From: Phycisphaerae bacterium | GTDB lineage: Bacteria > Planctomycetota > Phycisphaerae > UBA1845 > Fen-1342 | DNA length: 24,372 bases | Direction: 5' to 3' | Assembly (NCBI GenBank): GCA_020058145.1 | Contig: JAGVEP010000339.1 | Span: forward strand, 1-24,372 | Shown here: positions 17,475 to 24,372 of the stretch, one piece after another | How the letters are laid out: each line of letters opens with the position of its first letter | Position numbering within the stretch: the stretch's first letter is position 1 | Program-made: the position numbers and the translations under genes | Notes under the pieces: generated by a model | What the model saw: only the letters and a program-made list of their open reading frames with translations | Databases searched by the model: none | Told to the model about the DNA's origin: nothing

Positions 17475-17651
17475 GGCCGGCGTCGCGCGACGGATGCCGA
17501 GTTTTGCTGGCTAACGCGAGAAGTGGCCTGGAGCGCCGGAAAGAAGCCTCTGCGGTCTGGCGCGGGTAGGGGCGCCGACTCCCAGTTAACTGATCGACCT
17601 AGTGAGCGTGGTTGACTCTGGAAGACGATTCCCTTGTGTGGAGGCGCTGGA

Positions 17652-19103
17652 ATGAGACAGCTTACGGTACGTGGTGGTGGCGGCGTGAGGGGGGCGGGGG
17701 CCGGCGGTCGACTGCTCACGATCTGCCTGCTGAACGTAGCGGTGGTGGCGCTGGGCGCGGCGGGGGACGCGGAGTCGCCGCCGAAACCCGATTACCAGTC
17801 TGCGCCGCAAATCATCCAATTGGTTAAGCTGGAGTCGAGCATCGATGCCGGCACGGTGACCGCCATTGTGGCGGCGGACCTCAACGGAGACGGGCGGAAG
17901 GACCTGGCGGTGGCGTGGTACGCGACGGACAACGAGGCCCCGGCCGCGAATCAGCGCTGTGTGTCCATCTACATCGCTGAAGCGAACACGTTCCGTCGGT
18001 CCGCAAGACTGGACTTGTACGTCTACAACAGCAGTTCTCCGGCGTTTTCGATTTTCCGTACTGGAACGGCCGCGATGACCGCGGGGGACTTTGATGGCGA
18101 CGGCGACCTGGACCTGGCGGTGGCGGCCTTCTATGGCGATGAGCTCTACTTCATCGAAAACCTCGGCGACGAGGTGTTTCGCCCGCACTTGAAGTTCATG
18201 TTTGGCTTCAATTCCCCCGGAAACTTCGTCACGCCGCCGGAGATGGTGACTGCGGACTTCGATGGCGATGGACGGGCTGACGTGGCCTATATCGTCGATC
18301 CGGTCCAGTTCCCGGATGGCGACATGATCCACTTCTGGCGGACGGAGCGCGGCATCAGCAACATGTATCGGGTCACCGATTGGACCGCGTACGGGAGCGA
18401 GCTGCTCTACCAGTGGCTGCGGTCGCTAACCGTGGCGGATTTCGACGGCGATGGCCGGCCGGACCTCGCGTTCACCGCGCTGGACCACGAATACAGCGGC
18501 GACGTGCCGGTCGTGAGCGTGTGGCACGAATTCGATCCGGTGACTGGGTATTTCAAAACCTACGACTTCTTTCCCGGGATGTCCTGCTCAGACGTGGTCG
18601 GCGTGCAAGCGCAGCCAGGCTGTCCGGCCGGACTGGCGCTCACCGACAACAATGGCACGAAAATGCAGTATTGGTCCGCGGTCTGCGGCGGCCCGCTCGG
18701 CTTTACCTTGATCGCGCAGGTCACAGGTTACGCCGGCTTGGCACCCAGCCGCGGCATGGCGATCGCCACGGGTGATCTGAACGGCGATGGCCAGCCGGAC
18801 GTGGTGACGAAACAACTGCGTGGCAGCGTCACGGACGCGAATCAGATCGAAGTCACGCTCAGCAGTGGCGAGGGCGCCAGTTGGACCCTGGTCATGCCGA
18901 CACCGGTCAGCACGTTGGGTCTGGCCACCCAGACATACAATGGCATTCTGCGTCCGCACAATCTGGTAGTAGCGGACGTGTGTGGCGACGGCCGGCCGGA
19001 GATTGTGGCCGGGTTTGCGGCCTCATACGACAATTACGAGGATGAAAGCGACAACTCGCGCTCGCTCAAGATCGGTATCTGGGAGGATTTCATCGGCAAT
19101 TGA
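17652..19103 (+). CDS. Secreted FG-GAP/VCBS-repeat propeller protein
   Basis: A 483-residue protein predicted to be exported: an Arg/Gly-rich start, then a hydrophobic segment (LLTICLLNVAVVALGAAG) and cleavage near residue 40. Six calcium-loop motifs of the FG-GAP type occur at about residues 76, 146, 203, 263, 375 and 442 (DLNGDGRKD, DFDGDGDLD, DFDGDGRAD, DFDGDGRPD, DLNGDGQPD, DVCGDGRPE), each followed by a hydrophobic strand, which predicts an integrin-alpha-like seven-bladed propeller. The last loop has Cys where an acidic or Asn residue is usual. The ATG at 17652 has GGAGG seven bases upstream; upstream in-frame starts lack one. No PEP-CTERM, LPXTG or other anchor is visible, so it may be released. 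Its ligand is unknown. It is separated from the PEP-CTERM pair by a terminator. Confidence 0.88.
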   Translation: MRQLTVRGGGGVRGAGAGGRLLTICLLNVAVVALGAAGDAESPPKPDYQSAPQIIQLVKLESSIDAGTVTAIVAADLNGDGRKDLAVAWYATDNEAPAANQRCVSIYIAEANTFRRSARLDLYVYNSSSPAFSIFRTGTAAMTAGDFDGDGDLDLAVAAFYGDELYFIENLGDEVFRPHLKFMFGFNSPGNFVTPPEMVTADFDGDGRADVAYIVDPVQFPDGDMIHFWRTERGISNMYRVTDWTAYGSELLYQWLRSLTVADFDGDGRPDLAFTALDHEYSGDVPVVSVWHEFDPVTGYFKTYDFFPGMSCSDVVGVQAQPGCPAGLALTDNNGTKMQYWSAVCGGPLGFTLIAQVTGYAGLAPSRGMAIATGDLNGDGQPDVVTKQLRGSVTDANQIEVTLSSGEGASWTLVMPTPVSTLGLATQTYNGILRPHNLVVADVCGDGRPEIVAGFAASYDNYEDESDNSRSLKIGIWEDFIGN

Positions 19104-19142
19104 GCCGGGCTGGCAGGGCCGGCGCACGGCGGCGCGGGCACC

Positions 19143-20591
19143 TCAGGGGGGAGCGGCGCTCAACTTGCCGGTGGTATCAAAGAACCGCAGTTGGTGCCGC
19201 TCGAAGACGTCTTTTTGGAAGGCGGGGTCGATGGGGATCGGGTAGTCGCCACTGAAACACGCGTGGCAGAAGTGGCTGTTGGCCGTGCGCGTGGCGGCTA
19301 ACATACCTTCCAGCGAGAGGTACGCCAGCGAGTCGACATCGAGGTACTGGCGGATCTGCTCCACCGTGCGCTCGTTGGCGATCAGCTCAGTTCGACTCGG
19401 GAAATCGATGCCGTAGTGGCACGGATGACGGATGGGTGGGCTGGCCACGCGCAGGTGAATTTCCTTCGCGCCTGCGGCGCGCAGCGACTGCATCTTGCCG
19501 CGCGTCGTGGTGCCCCGGACGACCGAATCTTCGACCACCGCGAGTCGCCTTCCGGCGACGGTGCCGCGGATGGGATTGAGTTTAAGCCGCACCGTCAGGT
19601 CGCGGATCGTTTGGGTCGGCTGGATGAAAGATCGGCCAATGTAGTGGTTAGTCGTAAACCCGCGGCCGATGGGAATGCCGGACTCCTCGTGGAAACCCAG
19701 TGCGGCGCAGCGGGCACAATTCGGGACGGCGATGACCAGGTCGGCGTCGGCCGGCGCCTCGCGCGCCAGGGCCCGCCCCATCGCCAGCCGCGCGAGGTGG
19801 ACGTTCTCGCCGAAAATGAGGCTCGAGGGATCGGCAAAATACACGTGTTCGAAGATGCACTGCGCGCGGCGTACCGTGCCCGGCTCGACGAAGCGGCGCG
19901 ACGAGATTCCGCCGGCCGAGAGGGTCACAATTTCACCCGGTTCGACGTCGCGGACGTACTCCGCGTCGATGATGTCGAGCGCGCAGGTCTCGCTGGCGAC
20001 CACCCAGGCATCCTGGAGCCGGCCCAGGCACAGCGGCCGGTTGCCGGACGCGTCGCGCACCGCCTCGATCCGGTCCGGGTACAGCAACAAGAGACAGTAC
20101 GAGCCGCACAGGTGTCGCAGCACGGCGGCCAACGGGTCGGGCCGTTCCGCATAGCGGCGGTCGGCCAGCATGTGCAAAACGACCTCGGTATCCGAGGTGG
20201 TCACGAAGATATGGCCGTCCTGTTCGTACTCGCGGCGGATATCGGCCGCGTTGACGAGGTTCCCGTTGTGGCACACCGCGACCTGGCCAATCGAGCAGCT
20301 CACGAGCAGCGGCTGCACGTTGGATTCGCTGCACGAGCCGGTGGTGGAGTAACGCACGTGGCCCATGGCAATTGGATTCGCCAGCTCGGCGAGGTCGGAC
20401 TGGTTGACGGCGTCCGTCACCAGGCCGAGGCCGCCGCGCCGCGCAATCGTCCGGCCATCCGCGCTGCAGATGCCCGCGGATTCCTGTCCGCGGTGCTGCT
20501 GGGCGTAGAGGCCGAGGTAGGTCAACTGGGCGGCATCGGGGTGCTTGGCAATGCCAAACAGGCCGCAGGAATGTTGGACCTCGGCGGACAT
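19143..20591 (-). CDS. purF: Amidophosphoribosyltransferase
   Basis: PurF commits PRPP to purine synthesis, forming phosphoribosylamine with ammonia from glutamine. The 482-residue product is of the Bacillus type. A short propeptide (MSAEVQHS) precedes the N-terminal nucleophile Cys9 (CGLFGIAKHPDA), which becomes residue 1 after self-cleavage. The class II glutaminase half includes QQHRGQESAGI and GHVRYSTTG, then comes the PRPP-binding loop VVEDSVVRGTT. Cysteines expected to hold a [4Fe-4S] cluster are present (CARC, HPCHYGID and FCHACF contexts). The ATG at 20591 has GAGG five bases upstream; the longer frame to 20645 lacks a site. A weak -10-like TATGCT lies at 20634-20639 (-). It is downstream of the methyltransferase on the same strand, but a MITE separates them. 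Confidence 0.96.
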   Translation of the reverse strand: MSAEVQHSCGLFGIAKHPDAAQLTYLGLYAQQHRGQESAGICSADGRTIARRGGLGLVTDAVNQSDLAELANPIAMGHVRYSTTGSCSESNVQPLLVSCSIGQVAVCHNGNLVNAADIRREYEQDGHIFVTTSDTEVVLHMLADRRYAERPDPLAAVLRHLCGSYCLLLLYPDRIEAVRDASGNRPLCLGRLQDAWVVASETCALDIIDAEYVRDVEPGEIVTLSAGGISSRRFVEPGTVRRAQCIFEHVYFADPSSLIFGENVHLARLAMGRALAREAPADADLVIAVPNCARCAALGFHEESGIPIGRGFTTNHYIGRSFIQPTQTIRDLTVRLKLNPIRGTVAGRRLAVVEDSVVRGTTTRGKMQSLRAAGAKEIHLRVASPPIRHPCHYGIDFPSRTELIANERTVEQIRQYLDVDSLAYLSLEGMLAATRTANSHFCHACFSGDYPIPIDPAFQKDVFERHQLRFFDTTGKLSAAPP

Positions 20592-20689
20592 CGAACCTCG
20601 CTTGTGCTCGCCAGGGGGTGGGCGAAACCGCGTAGCATACCACAATCTGGCCGGGGTGCGCAGACCGCCCCCGGCAAGCTACGTCGCAG

Positions 20690-20847
20690 GGTGTAGTCAA
20701 AAACTGTGGCGGAAAGCTCGCCGTCCGAGCCGCAGGCGCGAGCCTGGGGTCCGCGCAGCGCGCTCCGCGGAAAACCCCACGCTGGCGCATGGGGCTCGGA
20801 CAGGAGCCTCGCCGCGCGGGGCGGCTACCACAGTTTTGGACTACACC
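20690..20847. mobile_element. MITE-like element, 158 bp with 20-bp inverted ends
   Basis: GGTGTAGTCAAAAACTGTGG (20690-20709) and CCACAGTTTTGGACTACACC (20828-20847) are inverted copies with one mismatch in 20. The inside is GC-rich and itself palindromic (GTCCGAGCC against GGCTCGGAC, and CTGGGG/CCCCA-type arms), so the whole unit can form a cruciform. It holds no open frame. The right end lies inside the 3' end of the homocysteine methyltransferase gene and provides its last codon and stop. A trans-mobilised non-autonomous element or a large REP-type repeat are the two readings; no target-site duplication was clear. Confidence 0.65.
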
Positions 20848-21737
20848 CCCGTCGCACGCCGCCGGTGGGCCACCAGCGCCGCCACCCGCCGGATGTGCTC
20901 CGAGCCGCTCCCGCAACACCCGCCGACGACGTTGGCTCCGGCGTCCAAAATCTGCGGCAGGAAGCCAGTGAACTCGTCCGGCGTCTGCTTCCAAACCGCC
21001 CGGCCAGCTTCAAGTTCCGGCAGCCCGGCATTCGGCTTTACCCACAGCGGCAGCGTCGTGCCCGCCCGCAGGGCCACGACCGCGGGCAGCGCAAACTGGA
21101 TACCGCTTCCGCAGTTGGAGCCCACCGCATCGGCACCAGCGTCCTCGAGCGCCGCGGCACAGTCGTTGGCCGCCGCCCCCATCATCGTCCGTGTCCGCTG
21201 CGGCCCCGAATCGAACGACATGCTCGCGATAACCGGCAGGGCGGTCGTTTCCTTGACCGCCTGCAGCGCACACAGGATTTCCGCCACCTCAGAGAAGGTC
21301 TCCAGGAGGATCACGTCCACCCCGCCGTCCTTAAGTGCCTGACCCTGCTCGCAAAACACGGGCCGGAGCTGTTCCGCTGTCGCCTCGCGAACCGCCAGGA
21401 TTTTTCCGCTGGGGCCGATGGAGCCCACGACCAGCGCCTCGCGCGAACCGAGCGCCTCGCGGGCTAATTCCGCGCCCCGGCGGTTCAGCTCGCCGACGCC
21501 CGACTCGATCCCGCGGCGCTCCAGGTTGATCCGATTGGCCCCGAACGTGTTGGTCGTGATGAACTGTGCCCCGGCGTCCAGGTACGCCCGCCCCAAAGCG
21601 ACCACGAGTTGCGGGTGCGTCAGGTTGGCCGTCTCCGCCATCACCGTCGGTGGCACGCCGCGCATGTGGAACTGCGTGGACCAACCCCCGTCGGCGACGA
21701 AGACACCTGCGCGCAGCGCAGCGCGGTCGAATTGCAT
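20841..21737 (-). CDS. Homocysteine S-methyltransferase family protein
   Basis: A 298-residue TIM-barrel enzyme of the zinc-dependent homocysteine S-methyltransferase family (MmuM, BHMT and the N-terminal part of MetH), which moves a methyl group to homocysteine to make methionine. Visible features are the start region VFVADGGWSTQ, the NTFGANR segment, GSIGPSG, LLETFSE, and the zinc-ligand motifs GSNCGSG (about residue 208) and GGCCGSG (about 273, the adjacent Cys pair). The methyl donor (S-methylmethionine, betaine or other) cannot be told. I chose ATG 21737, with AGGTG five bases upstream, over GTG 21767. The final Val and the stop are encoded by the terminal repeat of the MITE. The leader holds an intrinsic terminator, so its expression may be controlled by attenuation. 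Confidence 0.9.
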   Translation of the reverse strand: MQFDRAALRAGVFVADGGWSTQFHMRGVPPTVMAETANLTHPQLVVALGRAYLDAGAQFITTNTFGANRINLERRGIESGVGELNRRGAELAREALGSREALVVGSIGPSGKILAVREATAEQLRPVFCEQGQALKDGGVDVILLETFSEVAEILCALQAVKETTALPVIASMSFDSGPQRTRTMMGAAANDCAAALEDAGADAVGSNCGSGIQFALPAVVALRAGTTLPLWVKPNAGLPELEAGRAVWKQTPDEFTGFLPQILDAGANVVGGCCGSGSEHIRRVAALVAHRRRATGV

Positions 21738-21832
21738 GCCGGCACCTGTGGCGCCACAAGTGAGCACCCCGCCACCGGGCTCTCGTGGCGTGCCGCATTA
21801 TCGGCCAAGCGCGCCCGTGCGAACAGGGCACA

Positions 21833-21872
21833 GAAAAAGAGGACCGACGCGCGCAACACGCGCGCCGGCCTC
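21833..21872 (-). terminator. Intrinsic terminator in the methyltransferase leader
   Basis: On the minus strand, bases 21872-21839 form a stem of 13 pairs with one bulge and one mismatch (arms around CGCGCG/CGCGCG, outer GAGG/CCTC) and a five-base loop. It is followed at once by TTTTTCTG. This is a textbook intrinsic terminator, but it lies 96 bases upstream of the hmt start rather than after a gene. It would cut short any transcript from the promoter at 21967-21995 unless anti-termination occurs. A short CCTC element at 21883-21886 (plus GAGG) could pair alternatively with the outer arm. Confidence 0.75.
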
Positions 21873-21966
21873 TATGAGGTGCGTCCTCCCCTCCGGATCG
21901 CACCGCTCAATCGGGCTCCCGGATGTTCCGCCGCCGGCTTTCGCCCGCGGACGGGGCTCCACTCCA

Positions 21967-21995
21967 ACTATGGAAAACAAACCGCGGCTTGCCAA
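21967..21995 (-). promoter_or_regulatory. Minus-strand promoter candidate ahead of hmt
   Basis: Read on the minus strand, TTGGCA (21995-21990), a 17-base spacer and CATAGT (21972-21967) form a fair sigma-70-type promoter. Transcription would start near 21959, giving a leader of about 220 bases that includes the terminator at 21872-21833. Confidence 0.5.
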
Positions 21996-21997
21996 AT

Positions 21998-22027
21998 CAC
22001 CGCCGCCGCCGCCGCGGTGCGTTTTTT
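21998..22027 (+). terminator. Plus-strand terminator-like hairpin
   Basis: CACCGC (21998-22003) and GCGGTG (22014-22019) flank a CCG triplet run, followed after two bases by six T residues (22022-22027). No plus-strand gene precedes it closely, so it may shield the polyamine promoter just downstream from read-through. The triplet run makes a chance hairpin possible. Confidence 0.45.
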
Positions 22028-22039
22028 CCGTCCCTCGCA

Positions 22040-22067
22040 TTGTGACCCCGCACGCAATCGTTATAAT
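22040..22067 (+). promoter_or_regulatory. Promoter of the polyamine operon
   Basis: TTGTGA (22040-22045), a 16-base spacer and a perfect TATAAT (22062-22067). Transcription would start near 22074, leaving a leader of about 108 bases to the GTG at 22182. A CCGCCG/CGGCGG stem-loop (22069-22096) would form at the very start of the RNA. Confidence 0.65.
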
Positions 22068-22181
22068 CCCGCCGCGTTACGGATTCGGAACGGCGGCCGC
22101 GTTTCCTCCGACGATGGCGTCAGAGCGGCGCGCCAATCCTCTGTCCCCCTCGGCATTCGTCGCCGGACTGGAGGATGCGCA

Positions 22182-22736
22182 GTGGCGGTGATAGTCCCGA
22201 AGTGTGTCTTCTTCACCCGCGGCGTAGGCAAGCACCCGCACAATCTCGAGTCGTTCGAGACCGCCTTGCGGGATGCCGGCATCGCCCAGTGCAACCTGGT
22301 CAAGGTGTCGAGCATCTACCCGCCGGGCTGTAAGATCATCTCCCGTCAGGCGGGGCTCAAGCGGCTGGTCCCCGGGCAGATCACGTTCTGCGTCATGGCC
22401 GACGCCCGCACGGACGAACCCAATCGCCTCGTCTCCGCAGGTATCGGACTCGCCATCCCCGCCAAGGGCGACCAGTTCGGCTACATTTCCGAGCACCACG
22501 GCTACGGCATGGTCGAGAAGAAAACCGCTGACCTCGTCGAAGACATGGCGGCTTCGATGCTCGCGACCACGCTGGGCATCGAATTCGACCCCGACCTCGC
22601 CTACGACGCCCGCCGGGAGGTCTACAAGATGAGTGGGCAAATCGTCAAGACCCGTGCCGTGGTGCAGACCGCCGAGGGCGACAAGAACGGCCGGTGGACG
22701 ACGGTCGTGTCGGCGGCCGTCTTCCTCTTTGATTGA
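22182..22736 (+). CDS. pdaD: Pyruvoyl-dependent arginine decarboxylase
   Basis: This enzyme turns arginine into agmatine and CO2, using a pyruvoyl group made from its own chain rather than pyridoxal phosphate. The 184-residue product matches the family throughout. The self-cleavage site is KVSSIYPPGC, with the cut expected between Ser43 and Ser44, the latter becoming the pyruvoyl residue of the larger subunit; also visible are GVGKHPHNLESFE upstream and SEHHGYGM and a VVQTAEGDKNG-type tail. The start is a GTG with GGAGG seven bases upstream; an ATG at 22175 is out of frame. The family is best known from archaea and chlamydiae. The next gene, agmatinase, starts six bases after the stop, so the pair forms a two-step putrescine operon. 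Confidence 0.93.
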   Translation: MAVIVPKCVFFTRGVGKHPHNLESFETALRDAGIAQCNLVKVSSIYPPGCKIISRQAGLKRLVPGQITFCVMADARTDEPNRLVSAGIGLAIPAKGDQFGYISEHHGYGMVEKKTADLVEDMAASMLATTLGIEFDPDLAYDARREVYKMSGQIVKTRAVVQTAEGDKNGRWTTVVSAAVFLFD

Positions 22737-22742
22737 TTTCGC

Positions 22743-23612
22743 GTGACACACACCCTGCCCGACAATTTTCTCGGCTTGCCGCCGCGCTATGCGGACTACG
22801 CGACGGCGCGTTTTGCCGTCCGGCCGATTCCGTACGACGCCACGACGACCTTCGGCGTCGGCACGCGCGATGGCCCGCGGGCGATTCTGAGTGCCTCGCA
22901 ACAAGTCGAACTGTACGACGAATATCTGGGGCGTGAAGCGTACAAAGCCGGTGTGGCCACGCTGGACGCGCTGGAGCCTGAGGCCCGCGGTCCGGAGGCG
23001 ATGCTGGCACGGGTGTACTCCGCCGCCCGCCCCCTGGTCCGCGCTGGCAAGTTCCTGATCACGCTGGGAGGGGAGCACAGTATCACGTATGGCCTGGTGC
23101 GGGCCGTGAAAGCGCGGCACAAGGACCTGAGCGTGCTGCAGATCGACGCCCACGCCGACCTGCGCGCCAGCTACCAGGGTACGCCGTTCAGCCATGCCTG
23201 CGTCATGCGGCGCATCCACGAACTGCGCGTCCCGGCGGTCGGCGTCGGCATCCGCAACTACTCCGCGGAGGAGGCCCGGTTCATCCGCGACGCCGGTAAG
23301 CCGATCTTCACCGCGCGCACGTGCCGCACCACCGATACCTGGATCGAATCGGTGGTCGGCGAACTGACCGACCACGTGTACGTGACCATCGACATCGACG
23401 GCTTTGACCCGGCGGTGGCACCCGGCACAGGTACGCCGGAGCCCGGCGGGCTCGACTGGTATCAAGTCACCGACCTACTGGGCGCCGTCGCCCGCCGCAA
23501 GACGATCGTCGCCGCCGACGTAGTTGAGGTGCGGCCGCTCCCGCCGAGTACGGTCACGGAATTTCTCGCGGCGAAGCTGATTTACCGGCTGATCGGGCTG
23601 GTGAGCGCGTAG
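22743..23612 (+). CDS. speB: Agmatinase (ureohydrolase family)
   Basis: Agmatinase hydrolyses agmatine to putrescine and urea with a binuclear manganese centre. The 289-residue product has all family metal motifs: GGEHSIT (His112), DAHADLR (Asp135, His137, Asp139), SHACVM, and DIDGFDP (Asp217, Asp219), and ends with the EV-P-containing ADVVEVRPLPPS helix region. The start is a GTG only six bases after the arginine decarboxylase stop, without a strong ribosome binding site, so translation is probably coupled. The pairing with a pyruvoyl arginine decarboxylase strongly favours agmatine as substrate over other ureohydrolase substrates such as formiminoglutamate or guanidinobutyrate. A possible terminator was not found between it and the next gene. 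Confidence 0.92.
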   Translation: MTHTLPDNFLGLPPRYADYATARFAVRPIPYDATTTFGVGTRDGPRAILSASQQVELYDEYLGREAYKAGVATLDALEPEARGPEAMLARVYSAARPLVRAGKFLITLGGEHSITYGLVRAVKARHKDLSVLQIDAHADLRASYQGTPFSHACVMRRIHELRVPAVGVGIRNYSAEEARFIRDAGKPIFTARTCRTTDTWIESVVGELTDHVYVTIDIDGFDPAVAPGTGTPEPGGLDWYQVTDLLGAVARRKTIVAADVVEVRPLPPSTVTEFLAAKLIYRLIGLVSA

Positions 23613-23684
23613 GCCGCGCGCGGCAGCCAATCACGCCCCAGGCTTCGACTTGTTCCACATTGACACGTCGCATAGCCTGCCGAC

Positions 23685-24372
23685 ATGCGCCCACCGAGCA
23701 AACCGGCGTCGCGAGGGCAACGCTTCACTCCCGAAGCGCCGCGCGCGCCGCGTGTCCTCGGCCGCGCGGTGGTGCTGTTGACCGCGCTCGGGCTGACGGC
23801 GTTTGGTTTTCAGCAGCTCTGGCACCTTTGGCAGCAATTGCCGGGCAACCAGGTGAAACGTATTGACTGGAAGGCCGTCCGCCAGGCACGCGCGGGCCTC
23901 ACGGGCACGGCCCGCGAGGGGCTGTTGCTGGTCGTCAATGCCGAGCGCTTCACGGCGGCCTGGCAACGCCGCGCGGATGTGAACGCGGTCATCGACGAGG
24001 TCCGGGCGCGGCTGCCCGAGCTTCGCCACACGCAACTCGGTCGCCTCCAGGTCCCGGCGCTGACACTCTTGAGACTGCAACGCGACGGCGTGCCGCGCGA
24101 GCAGTGGTGGCCGACGGTGCGTCCGCACGTGGATGGTCTGGAAAACGCAGATTTCTCGCACTTTCTGCCAGAACTGTTCGAGGCCGAGACAGCGATCTAC
24201 CGAGGATTCGGCTTAACCCCAGGCGCCGCCCGGCGATTGCCGCTGAGCACCATCGGGGCACCACATGGACCGTGGCTCGAGTTTCTCGTCGCGGAGCTGG
24301 GCGCAGTTGAGCAGGAACGCCGGACCGCAGGCGACGTACTAGCCGCCGAGGCTGGCGCACGGCTCGCGCGCC
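23685..24372 (+). CDS. Membrane-anchored protein of unknown function, cut by the window end
   Basis: From ATG 23685 the frame stays open for all 229 codons to the end of the window, so the protein is at least that long. A basic Arg/Pro-rich N terminus (about 25 residues) is followed by one hydrophobic segment (AVVLLTALGLTAFGFQ), which suggests a type II membrane anchor with the rest outside. The external part is Leu/Arg-rich and likely helical, with WWPTVRPHVDGL and ETAIYRGFGLTPG segments that I do not recognise. Codon use is strongly G/C-ending throughout, unlike the opposite-strand frame at 23631-24161. No ribosome binding site is obvious. It follows speB by 72 bases on the same strand and might be read from the same transcript. 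Confidence 0.65.
   Translation, partial: MRPPSKPASRGQRFTPEAPRAPRVLGRAVVLLTALGLTAFGFQQLWHLWQQLPGNQVKRIDWKAVRQARAGLTGTAREGLLLVVNAERFTAAWQRRADVNAVIDEVRARLPELRHTQLGRLQVPALTLLRLQRDGVPREQWWPTVRPHVDGLENADFSHFLPELFEAETAIYRGFGLTPGAARRLPLSTIGAPHGPWLEFLVAELGAVEQERRTAGDVLAAEAGARLAR

Noticed and set aside
17586..18332. 248-codon minus-strand frame opposite the FG-GAP gene
   Set aside because: The plus strand has six calcium-loop repeats; the minus frame is a shadow.
19416..20696. 426-codon plus-strand frame opposite purF
   Set aside because: No family pattern and no start signal; purF is certain on the minus strand.
21839..21960. Known riboswitch aptamer in the methyltransferase leader
   Set aside because: I compared it from memory with SAM, SAH, cobalamin and glycine cores and found no convincing match; only the terminator and a GAAA-capped small stem are supported.
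22000..22013. CCG triplet run as a microsatellite of interest
   Set aside because: Only a few units, best explained as the loop region of the terminator-like hairpin in GC-rich DNA.
22077..23465. 462-codon minus-strand frame across the polyamine genes
   Set aside because: Covers two well-identified genes on the other strand and shows shadow composition.
23631..24161. 176-codon minus-strand frame near the right edge
   Set aside because: The plus-strand frame over the same bases has the G/C-ending codons, a membrane anchor and stays open to the window end, so it is the better gene.

Overview
The window reads as chromosomal DNA from a GC-rich member of the Planctomycetota or a close relative. 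The signs are two PEP-CTERM exported proteins, a calcium-loop dockerin-like module ending in the planctomycete-style PFV pattern, an FG-GAP/VCBS propeller protein, basic Lys/Ala-rich tails, a pyruvoyl-type arginine decarboxylase, abundant short palindromic repeats, and a decayed insertion sequence with an AbrB-like leader ORF. No rRNA, tRNA, CRISPR array, prophage or recognisable defence island was seen. The phylum call is inference from gene style, not from a marker-gene comparison.

Layout: 1-671 holds no gene I can defend. 672-965 (-) is an orphan half of an AAA-associated domain, followed by pyruvate phosphate dikinase (-), an EamA/DMT transporter (+) and a propeller-like lipoprotein (-). 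6341-7555 is a gene-poor stretch with palindromes and an insertion-sequence remnant. 7556-9919 (+) is a 787-residue cysteine-rich secreted multidomain protein, followed by an out-of-frame dockerin-like remnant and tandem REP-like repeats. Then come an NtrC-type sigma-54 response regulator (-), rsmA (+), a lipoprotein with a serine-hydrolase-like elbow (-) plus a small unknown protein (-), and queG (+). 15276-19103 is a secreted-protein block: two tandem paralogous PEP-CTERM proteins behind a good promoter with direct-repeat operator candidates, a strong terminator, and an FG-GAP protein. 19143-21737 (-) holds homocysteine S-methyltransferase and purF separated by a 158-bp MITE-like element. 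21738-22181 is a dense divergent regulatory region. 22182-23612 (+) is a two-gene polyamine operon (arginine to agmatine to putrescine), and the window ends inside an unknown membrane-anchored protein (+).

Most core genes are ordinary housekeeping functions (gluconeogenesis/glycolysis, purine synthesis, rRNA methylation, queuosine, polyamines). I did not find a convincing new multi-gene system. The most promising unexplained signals are: (1) the hmt-pdaD divergent region, with a promoter, an intrinsic terminator in the hmt leader (possible attenuator or small RNA), a second opposing terminator and a second promoter; (2) the direct-repeat/promoter arrangement ahead of the paralogous PEP-CTERM pair; (3) the MITE whose terminal repeat supplies the stop codon of the methyltransferase; and (4) the insertion-sequence remnant with a nine-A run exactly where the reading frame changes.
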